DNA of 64,000 bases from Edaphochlamys debaryana (lineage: Eukaryota; Chlorophyta; Chlorophyceae; Chlamydomonadales): assembly GCA_016858145.1 (NCBI GenBank), contig JAEHOE010000036.1, forward strand, positions 124,001-188,000. The letters are read 5' to 3'. The notes under the pieces were generated by a model. It was not told the DNA's origin. It saw only the letters and a list, made by a program, of their open reading frames with translations, and ran no database searches. The number at the start of each line of letters is the position of its first letter. The first letter of the stretch is position 1. The translations under genes and the position numbers were made by a program. This document shows positions 24,701 through 34,300 of the stretch, one piece after another.

Positions 24701-25436
24701 TCCGCACCCTTCCGCGCCAAGCTCTTGTTAAGGCATTAGGCTACCCGCCTCCTTTAGTGTCCGCTTCCCCTCACCTGTGCTGCCCTTTAGATGGGGGACC
24801 TCAGCCGCCTCCGCCTGCTGCTCAAGCCTGGCGAGCTGGCCCCGGCGCGGCGCCGCGAGGAGGGCGCCGCCGCGGCGGAAGCCGCCCGCGCCGACGAGGG
24901 CGCCGGCACCAGCGCTGGCGGCGCCGCCAGGAGCGGGGGCCTGAGCGCCAGGTCGCACCTGCGGGAGCTGCTCAGCTCCAAGGTCTCCCGCTACTACCAG
25001 TGAGGCCCCAGGGTTAACAGTTTTGAGGGCCCTACATGTCCCGCAACGCTACCCCAGGGCCCCCCGGCTGAGGACAGCTAGTGATTTCTTACAGCTTGCG
25101 CACCCATATACGTGTGTCCCTTGCGCTCGCACGCACACCAGTCTTTGCATACCCCCAAAGCCCCAGCCCCCGTGATCTGACTCCACCCGACCCCAACCCG
25201 GGCCTTTCCCTGCCCTCCAGGCTGATGCGCAGCGCCCAGGACCTGGACACCGAGGGCCTGCCGGTGCCGCGGGCGCTGATGCGGGAGATGCACGAGACCA
25301 TGATCGCCATCCGCGTGCTGCGCGCGCACGCAGACGACACGGACGAGGAGGAGGAGGAGGAGGACGGGGACGGGGAGGGCGGCGGCGGCGGGTGGGGGCC
25401 GGAGGAGCTGGCGGCGGTGCTGGCGCACGTGGGGGC

Positions 25437-25472
<36 letters not shown>

Positions 25473-25605
25473 GGAGGGGGAAGAGGGGGAGGGCGTGGAG
25501 AGGATGGCTGGCGTGGAGTATGACCTGGAGGAGACGGGCGAGGAGGAGACGGAGGGTTCAGAGGAGGACGGCGACAGCGACGACGATGAGGAGATGGAGC
25601 TGTGA
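21714..25605 (+). CDS. F-box/Kelch-repeat protein with acidic tail
   Basis: Protein of 674 residues in 12 exons: 21714-21800, 22045-22173, 22370-22465, 22643-22989, 23179-23321, 23488-23643, 23773-24004, 24168-24218, 24369-24459, 24579-24677, 24791-24999, 25221-25605. An N-terminal F-box (residues about 10-45, LVVHVLSFLQPHE joined to VARASLACK) would bind SKP1. Several Kelch blades follow from about residue 110: ILFGGWGSGIRNDLFIL, LAVFGGMQAGGYSAEITAL, YLFGGIARRDSCN, LWVVGGGNGSD, MFGGSLDLGNDVTWLDL and MLCFGGW. The layout suggests a substrate receptor of an SCF ubiquitin ligase. The last 100 residues are mostly Glu/Asp, with runs of ten or more acidic residues. Intron 1 needs a GC donor (GAG|GCGAGT); using it gives standard F-box spacing, while the alternative GTGAGT donor would insert eight residues. 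The substrate is unknown. Confidence 0.85.
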
Positions 25606-26074
25606 GCGTGGGGGTGCGCACGCACCCGCGCCATGTAGTGCTGGAAGTGTATACTAATGAGTAGTGGCCGGTGGGGCCCACCAGTGGCGGTAGTGGGAGA
25701 GGGGGCTGAAGCCAGAAGGAAGTTGTGAGTTTGGTGAGGGTTCCCAGTGTACTAATAGTTCGGAGGTTCACCTGGCGCAGGGGCCAAGGGGTTTGAAGTT
25801 GGACTCGCGCAGGGAAGGCGCAAGGGCGAGGGTACAGGGTGGGGCAGAAGGGGCAGCCGACGGACGGGGTTTGCCAAGGCGCCCGGGCGAGGTCGGGCAT
25901 GAGGGGAGGCCCGCGGGTCAGCTGGGTCAATGCCTGTGCGCTCTCATTGAGGGGAAGCCAGCACGCCGAGCTGCCTATTCAGCCCCTGCAGACAAAACAC
26001 GCCCTCCGTACCACTCTCAATCGCACCGCACTCAAGTGCACTCAAGCGCAGCGCCCTCTTCCCCCCCCCCCGCG
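25606..26074 (+). other. Spacer, no gene seen
   Basis: This 469-base stretch lies between two plus-strand genes. Its first part is presumably the Kelch-gene 3' UTR and its last part the leader of the small gene, ending in a C run directly before its ATG. There is no TGTAA, only two TGTAT/TGTAC-like words near 25650 and 25748. No ORF with family resemblance was found on either strand. Confidence 0.5.
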
Positions 26075-26587
26075 ATGGAGCGCGCCACCAGCCTGGCCGC
26101 GGCCCTGGCCGACACGCCCCTGCAGCTGGACGACCAGACCCGGAGCAACCCGCACGGAGAGAAGGTCAAGCGGGGGCCGGACGCGCCCGCGGTCAGCCCC
26201 AACGTGGTGGGTCGCGGCGCGGCGCGCGGCAGCGGGCCCGGAGGGCGTTGCAGCAGGGCTACAGGGTGGTGGGTCGTGCTCCTGTGACCACCTCAGCCAG
26301 CTCGCACCTGTGCCGGTGGTGCCTCTCGCCCCCCGGCGCGGCCTACGTTTGCGGCTCACCTCGGCCGCCCCCTGCCACCCCCCGCCTGCGTGCCCTCCCC
26401 CCCTCCCCCCCAGGAGCTGGTGGATGCCAGCACCGACCAGGTCCGCCCCTGCAGCCTGGCGGAGGCGGTGGCCTCGGAGGCCCCAGTGCTGGACGACAAG
26501 TCCACCACCCCCTTCCATAGCACCGACAAGGAGGGGGTGCACGCGGAGGGGGGAGCGGCGGCGGGAGGCGGGCACGGCGCTAGCTGA
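26075..26587 (+). CDS. Small two-exon protein with an internal repeat (LEA/SMP-like?)
   Basis: Exons 26075-26206 and 26414-26587 encode 101 residues, with phase 0 at the intron. The protein is hydrophilic, with no signal peptide or membrane segment. Each exon carries one copy of a motif of the form SLAxAxAxxxPxxLDDxxxxP: TSLAAALADTPLQLDD in exon 1 and CSLAEAVASEAPVLDDKS in exon 2. The pattern faintly recalls seed-maturation (SMP) repeats of late-embryogenesis proteins, which would suggest a stress or desiccation role. That is only a resemblance, and I do not recognise the family. The ATG follows a run of C residues. A TGTAA lies 476 bases past the stop. The gene is real mainly on the strength of a clean intron and the two-copy motif. 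Confidence 0.55.
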
Positions 26588-28360
26588 GGGGGATGGACAT
26601 GCACCTGACGGCGCCTGATGGGCCGCGAGGGGCCGGGGCAGCGGCTGAGAGCTGCGGTGTGATGACAGGGTAGGGATGAAGTAGATGCCATGCGGATCAG
26701 CTACAAAGGGGCCGGCCTTGGCAGCTGCGGAAGGCTACCTGCGGAGGCAAGCGCCAGGGACCATGTGCTGGCCCTGGGTGGCGGCGGCAGGGCAGGGCAG
26801 GGGGTCTGGCGGCTCTGGTGGAGAGGGATTGCAGCGGAGAGCTGACAGGGAGACTGTGCTTCACTCTTGCGGTGGGGAAAGGCCTATCTCAACCGGAGGC
26901 CGTCCGCTTTGAGCGGTGAACGTTACTCGTCCCTGTGGTCGCGCTTATCGCCCACGCCAATGCAACCTTTGCCCGACTGGCCCCGCCCCGCAGCCGGCAG
27001 CCACCCTCGACACATCACCAATGCCGTGCAAAGCGGGGCCCTCGACCCCACCCCCCGTCTCCTGTAACCCCTATCGCCCGATCCTGTCATACATCCCTCG
27101 TGCATACTGCTCCGCCTGCACACCTGCGAGGTCTGCAGACCAGCAACCGTTCGCGCTCTGCAGCTTCCCGTGTTCCAAAGCAACTCAAAACGTGCACAAT
27201 CTAGAGGCCAATAGCAGCCCATAGTGTACAGATGACCGCACGTCCGGAAAGTACCTCCCACACGTTCAAATCCGAACCCTGGGAGCTGGGGCCACACCGA
27301 CCGCCGCTTCACTAAACACGCTCACACGATTCTCACACGCTATTCACACAATCCGGAGAGCATGCATGACGGGAGGAACTGGAGGTACGCGGTCACCAGA
27401 AGCAGGTGCCGGACCTCCGCGAAAGAGACCGCGCAGAGTGCTGCCCAGCAGCTTAGAGCATACACGTGATCGTACAACCGTATGCCGTACAGTGGTGAGT
27501 CGTACAGCCCCAGCCATCTAAACATACAAGGACGCCATGCTGCCGGCCTGCAGCGCGCGAGCAAGGGGGTCCCTCGCTGCTGCCAATGATGCCAGGTGCC
27601 AAGCCAAACCGAGTCGCCGCGCCCCACACACCTCGGGCCCCAAGACGCACGGGGGCAGGGCATACAGGCACAGCATTCCCCACATCAAGCGCAATCTTGC
27701 GCTGGTAAACCTCCTGGGATCCGTCTGTAAGAACACGTCCCAGCTTCTCTACTGCACAACCCCACAGCACAACCCTGCCGCCAGTCTTCCGTCCCCTTCC
27801 CGACCCACCAGCACTCTCTTCGCTGCCAACCTGCACTGCATGTCCGACAGCCCTGCGGCTCCCTAAGGCCGCCCGAGCGCCATCGCGCCTCCCCAGCACC
27901 GCCTGCAGAGCTCAAGCGCGCTCTCCGATGGTGGAAGGCGGTCGCGGGATACACGAGTCCACCGTGTCGAGTCTCGGCTCCTCCTCCTCCTCCTGCTGCT
28001 GTCGCTGCCGCTGCAGTCCTTGAGCGTACTGCTGCTGCTGTGTCGTCCGCCGGCTGGATGGATGCCCTCCACGGGTGCAGAGTCCGGAGTCCAGCCAGCG
28101 GCTCCACGGCCGCCCGTCCGAAGCCTGCCACGGCCTCGGTCGCTGCCGCCGCCGCCCGCTTGAGCGCACCTCCGCTCCCCAAGCCGCGCCTCCACTCCGC
28201 ACTCAGTGCCGGCACCTGCACGGCGACCCCCTGCCCGCTTCCCCCCCAGTGCCAGCCCCCATTCACTATGCCTTATTGTTGCCGCTCATGATCTTACTGC
28301 TGCTATGTATGTATTCTGGAGGAGACCGCGGACGGTGAGTGGCGTGTGGCGGCGCCCGCG
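26588..28360. other. Convergent intergenic region, no gene seen
   Basis: This region lies between the small plus-strand gene and the minus-strand HECT gene, so it should hold both 3' UTRs. A plus-strand TGTAA at 27063-27067 suits the small gene. No minus-strand TGTAA was found for the HECT gene, although several TGTAC-type words occur around 27450-27530. Base composition between about 26900 and 27900 is less GC-rich than in the genes. The open frames here lack splice partners and family motifs. Confidence 0.5.
27063..27067 (+). promoter_or_regulatory. TGTAA polyadenylation signal, probably of the small gene
   Basis: This is the first plus-strand TGTAA downstream of the stop codon at 26587, 476 bases past it, a typical 3' UTR length for chlorophyte genes. 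Confidence 0.4.
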
Positions 28361-31300
28361 TCACTCGTCCCAGAAGCCCGAGTGCGCCAGGGACTCCACC
28401 ACCGCCTGCCGCATGGCCTCGGGGCAGGTGATGAGGGGCAGGCGCAGCTGGGGGGGCGGGAAGCAGGGAGCAGGGGGGAGGGGTGGGGCGGATTAGCAGG
28501 CAGCATGGACGGGACAGGGAGAGGCGGAAAGGAAGCCAGGCCCCCGGAAGGCTTGAAGCAACAGCAGGCTGAAGCTCCGACGCTGACGCTGTGACGGCGA
28601 GGGGGCATAGCTCGAGCACGGTTGTGCTCGTGAACCCCACAGGAACGACGGGCACACAGCACCGACTCTGCAGGCAGATCACGCACCACGGCCCCAAGCA
28701 CTGCACCCCACCACGCCGCACGACGGCCTACCTGGAAGAAGCACGTGTGTGCCGCGAGCAGGCCCGACCCCACCGGCAACGGCGGGGGCCGCGACGTCTC
28801 GCCGCTCTCCCGCTCGCGCTCAGCCTCGCCACCATCCGTAGCCCCCGCCCTGTCGCCTTCCGCAGCGCTGCCGCCGGCCGCAGCCCCGGCCTCGGCCACG
28901 GCCGGACCGCCCCGGCTGGCGACGGCCCAGGCGCCCATTCCGCTGGTGGACACGCTGGGGGGTGCGGAGGAGTCGGAGGAGCTGCTGCTGGAGGAGGCCT
29001 GCGCGCCCGCGTCCCGGGAGGGCAGCGGCGGCAGGTCCTCTGACAGCAGCGAGGGCATGGACGCATCGCTGCCGGCAGAGTCGGAGGCGCCGCCCTCCGA
29101 GGCGTTGCGCGAGCCCCCTGCCCCGAGCGGCCCCGGCTCGTGCCCCGGCTCCGCCAGGGCGGCACGCGTGATGATCCCCAGGGCTGTGGCGACCTCGGCG
29201 GGGGCGTAGCCCGCCTCGCCCCAGCCGTCGGCAGTGAGGGGCTCCAGCAGCGGGATCCACTGCGCGGCCCCAGGGCCCTCCACACCCCCATCATCGGTGC
29301 TGCTGCCGCCCTCGCTGCTGCCGCTGCCGCTGCCGCTGTGGGGGCGCTGCTGCTGCTGCTGCTGCTGCCCAGAGCCGGGGCCGCCCTGGCCGCCGCCCTG
29401 GGCCTGCTGCGCGTCGCTGTGCGGGCGGGGGCTGGGCGCTGCTGCGGGCTCGGGTGCCGGCACCAGCTGCAGCTGCTGGCCCAGGTGCTTAAAGCCGCCT
29501 GGGGGGTGGGCGGGCGTTGTGGGTGGGTGATGTGTTGTGGGGCATAACTTGTGGGCGCGAGGCATGGGCGGGGCACGCAGAGTCGGGTTGTAGGCAGGAT
29601 GGGAGAATGTTTGGGGCGACGGTGGATGGGTGTGGGGCATGTACTGCGGTCCAAAGGAACGAAGGTCGTGGCGAGCCGAGAAGGCCCGATACGCAGGGCC
29701 CCACCGCCGGTGCTGTGCTCATGGCCGCAACCACAACCCCCAGCTCCGGGCCCCAGCCCCCTGCACCCCAGAGGCCCCACCCGCGGGCAGGTGGCTGATG
29801 CCGGTCCAGAACTGCAGCAGGCGCCGCTGCTCCTCCGCACTCAGCGCCGCCACCACCTGCCAGAACGTGGCCAGCGCGGCCTGCGGGGGGGGCGTTGAAC
29901 ACCCAGTGTCACCAATGTGTGCGGGGAACCAGAGCCCATGTGTGAGTGCTGGCAGGTTTACAAGACGGCAGACGGCTAAGGCAAGCCGCCCCGTGAGAAG
30001 GGAACCAGCTCCGCACCGCCCTCCGCACCTGCCCCCGCTCGCTCTGGAAGCCCGGGGCGCCCGTGTGCGCCCGCCAGGCCGCCACGTCCACCGCGCCCGT
30101 CTCCCCCCCGAGCGCCGCGTTGAAGGCCGCCGCGGACACGGGCCGCAGCCGCTCCGCCACCGCCTCCGCGCCCTGGTCGTCCGCAAACACCAGCGCGTCC
30201 GCCAGGCCCTGAGCCAGGGCCTCCACCTGGGGGCGGGCAGGGGGGAGCGGATCAGTGGACGTGTGGGGAGCAGGGTAAGTGGAGTTTGCGTCCTTGCATG
30301 TGCGGGGGCCTGCTCCCGTCTCCCAGACCCATACCCAACGGCTGGACCAGGCTGCGGCCGTGCACAAGTGAGCGCAGCGCTGCAGCGCGGGGGCTGCTCC
30401 GCCTCCTCTCTCCTCACTCCGCGCTCCCGTCCCCGGCCGCCCCCCAGCCCGGCCGCCTCACCGCATCCATCTCGCACTCGTCCCAGCACCGTGCCGCGGC
30501 CCCCTCCTCCTCCTCGCCCCCGCCCTCCGCCCCCGCCGCCGCATGCAGGGCCGCGTGCTCCGAGCTGCAGCCCCAGGCGCAGTAGAAACGGGCCAGGCGG
30601 GCCAGGTACTCGCGCCGGTTGGCCTGGGGCGGCAGCCAGAGGAACGGGAGAGGGATCAGGTGCAGAACAGGGGCGGAGCAGGAGGAGGGCGGCGGTGGTC
30701 CAGGAGCCGCGGGCCGGCAAGACGGGCGACATCGACAGGTGGGTAACGTGTTCGGGTGGCCGGGGGAGGCCGCCCCACGTGACCAGACGTCGTCCTGGTC
30801 CCCTCTCCCCAATCTGAAACACACGCCAACGGCCGCTCCACCCCACCCGCTTCCACCCCTCCACCCCACCTCTGTGACCGGCACCTCCTCCCCGCCCGGC
30901 ACCAGCGGCACCTCCCGCGAGGCGCCCAGGTGGCCCACGCTGGCGGCCCACGTCAGGCCCAGCGCCTCCAGCTCGGGCCCAGGCGCGGCGGCGATGTGGG
31001 CGCACGTGGCCGCCACGCGGGGCTCCAGCTGCGCCAGGTCGGGTGCGCCCAGGCGGGCCAGCCCCGCGCGGCCGGGGTGCTGCAGCAGCTTGAACAGCGC
31101 CGAGGAGAGGTGGAAGCCCAGGGGCACGCGGGCGCGCAGGGCCAGGCCTTGATAGGGGCGGGGGGGAGGGGGACGGGAAGGGGGAAAGGTGCTCGGGTGC
31201 GGCGGGTGCGGCGGCGGTGGTGGTGGTGGTGATGGTCGTGTGGCCCCATGCGGCTCTCCGCGAAAGAAGCTCCAGCCCGGTCCCCAGCCCTAGCCCGCAC

Positions 31301-34300
31301 CTATGATGCGGCCGGCGAAGGTGAGCAGCTCCAGGTGGGAGTCCTGCGCCGCCCCCCCCTCGGGCGCCAGGTGCAGGCAGCGCACGTCCCCCTCGGCCAG
31401 GCGGAAGAGGCCCGCGTTGGGGTCGAACAGCGCCCCCGCCACCTCCGTCAGCCACTCGCGGAGCACGCCTGCGGGGTGGTTAATGTCGTTGGTAATTGGT
31501 AGTTGGAGGTGTTGGTTGCGGTGGTTATGAAACACAGCAAAGGAGCAGCACACGGTGTGGGTGAGTGGTCTATGAGCGCGTGCCGTGGCCGCAAGGGCCC
31601 GTGGCCGCAAGGGCCCGTACACCAGGGGGAGTGCTGCGGCCATGGGCTCACCGTCCCCAAACGCCTGCTCGTCGTCGAAGGAGACGCAGATGCCCTCGCT
31701 GCCCAGGGAGTAGGCGTCGTACTGCATCAGCTCGGCCATGGAGGTAGCCAGCAGGTCGGAGCTGGGGGAGCAGGCGGTGGTGGGGGGGCGGGGGGCGGGG
31801 GGGGGGAGGGTTCCGTGGGCACGTGCGTGCGTGTTTATGGGTAGTGCAGGGGGGTAGTGCAGGGGGTGTTTGTTGCTGAGCGGGAACGTGCCGACGCCGA
31901 GTGCAGGGGGGAGTGCAGGGGGAGTGCAGGGGGGAGTGCAGGGGGAGCGGAAGGGCGGGCTGAAACCGAGGGCTTCAAGGCAAGAACGGAAGGAACCGGG
32001 TGCAGGGTGTTGGGGCACAAGCTTGACCCTGGCCCTCGATTACCCGAGGCCGGGGCGGCTCACCGTGAGACCTGCAGTACAGGTGCGTCGTAGTCATCGT
32101 CCTCGTACACGTACGACAGGGGCGTCAGCAGGTTCTCCAGGACCTGGGGTCAGCAGTCAGGACAGACGAGTTGGGAAGAAAGGACCCGCTATATAGGCTG
32201 TAGCGCACATTTTGGGTTTGGCGCCCGCCCATTGAAGATCGACGGCGTATCCTGTTCGTCGGAAGGTCAAACGCCGCACCCTTTCGCTTTCTTTCGATAA
32301 GGTCTGCCTTACGCACCCGCCCGACGTGGGAGATGGAGAGGGGTAAAAGTGCGCATCCCTACTTCCCGTTGTGTGTGCACGATGGGCAGACGCCCATCGC
32401 CCGCCCCATAAATGTGCGGCGTGGCAGTAACCCGCGTCTCCGCGTTTGGTTTTTGCCGGCGGGCCCTTATGAAGGCCCTCCTTGAAATTCGCCCTTCATA
32501 AGGCAGCTCTGTCTTAAAGGATCGCCTTCGTCTACTCTCCGTACAGACAAAAGACGAGTTCAAAGGGGGTTAAAAGCGCGCGGCAGATTGGCTAAGACAG
32601 GGCGTTTACTCACACGTGGCCAGTTGTCCGGGCTCGGGCTGTCCTGCATGAGTCGTTTAACTCTAGCCCCTCTAGCCCCCGCGAAGCCGGCAGCTTGCAA
32701 CACTAATACAGGAGAGGAACGTCGATAGCACTCGGGGCAGGCCCAGCACCCTACAGCAACCTACTTCTCGGTGTGTGCCGACGATGGGCTGACGCCCATC
32801 GCCCGCACCGCTTCGCCCCCGCCGCCGCCCACCCCAAGGAAGCAAAGTTGCCGTGCAGGGCGGCTGCGTCTTTGCGGCTGACGTGGTCAACGTCCCTCAC
32901 GGCAGTCGAAACGCTCCGCACCTTCAACCACCTTCGGCCACCGCTCCAAGAGGGGGATGCATGATGCAGGCTGTTGGCGCCTACCTGCCCTCGTGCCCTG
33001 CATCTGCATCCCCCTCGGGGTGCCCCAGACACTCTCTTCCGTCATCCCAAGGCGAGCCCCTTGCCGTGCCCCCCCCCTCTCGCCTCGCCAACAACGCAAT
33101 CCCCACGCCCGTAACCCACCTGCTTCTGGTAGGCGGCCGCCGGCGCGCAGCTGGCGAGGCGGGGGTGGCGCCACACGCTCCGCTCGCACAGCGGCCCCGA
33201 GCGCGCGCCCCCCGCCAGCAGCTGCTCCACCAGGCAGGGGCAGCGGAAGGCGCGCAGGAGGGACTCGAGCACGATGCGGCGGGCAGAGGTAAGCAGGGGC
33301 GGCAGCGCGGGCGACGGAGCGGGGTGTGGAGACAGGGAGGAGGAGGGAGCGCCGGTGGAGGGAAGGGCAGAGGGCTCCGGGGAAGGGTGCGCGGCCGACT
33401 TGAGCGCAGCGGCCACCTCGGCCGCCGCTGCGGCTGCTGCGTCAGCCACAGCCAGAATGTCTGCCATGGCAGCAGGGACAATGCTGGGACTAGCAGATGG
33501 CTCAGCGGCCGACTCAGAGCTGGCGGACGACTGCGGAGGTGCGGCGGCGGAGGTGGCAGGGTAGTGGAGGAGGCCGCCATCCACAGTGGTCGACGGAGCG
33601 GCGGCGCCATCGTCAGCAGCCTGCCGCTCCGACGCCGCCGCCGCCATCGCCACCAGCGCCGCCGCCGCGAGTGACCCCAAGGCCACCGTGGGGGTGGAGA
33701 TCGTCGCCGCCGCCGCCACCGCGGCCGCGGCTGCTGCCGCCGTCGCCGTAAGGCCCCCCTCCGACGCCGACGCCGACGGGGGCGAGACAGCCTGCTCGGC
33801 CCCGCTGCCGCCGCCCCGCTGCAGGCTGTGCGCCCGCGTGGGGGTGGAGGCGGCGCTGGCGGAGGTGCTGGCGCTGCCCGCACTGCTGGCCGCCGCCGGG
33901 GAGGCGTCAGCGGAGGAGTAGGCCGAGGACGAGGGACTGCCGGAGCCGGAGGCAGGGGTGGAGACACCCGAGGACCCCGCCACGGCACCACCCGAAGCAA
34001 GCGCGGGGTCGGCGGGGCGGGCAGGGCTACCTGGTGCCGCCGCCGCGGCGGCGGCCGCCGACGTCGCCGCCACAGACGCGGCTGCCGCCGCCGCCGCCGT
34101 CACCAGCGGGGCCACCACCGCGGCCACCACCACGGCCCCGGCGGCCGGGGGCGTCGCCGCTGCGGCCTCGCCCGGCCCCGTCTCCTCCCCGTCCGTCTCC
34201 GCGTCCGAGCCCCCCGCCAGCGAGTACACGTCGCAGGCGGCCTCAAGCACCTGGGGGCGTGCGGGGCGCAGCGCCGGTCAAGCAGCAACGACAGGGAAGG

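Noticed and set aside
27680..27710. Small palindrome AGCGCAATCTTGCGCT
   Set aside because: Isolated seven-base arms with no T run, promoter or gene boundary nearby; expected by chance in GC-rich DNA.
29719..31455. Minus-strand open frame of 578 residues
   Set aside because: It runs through several HECT introns in mixed frames; the spliced HECT frame explains the region with consistent phases.
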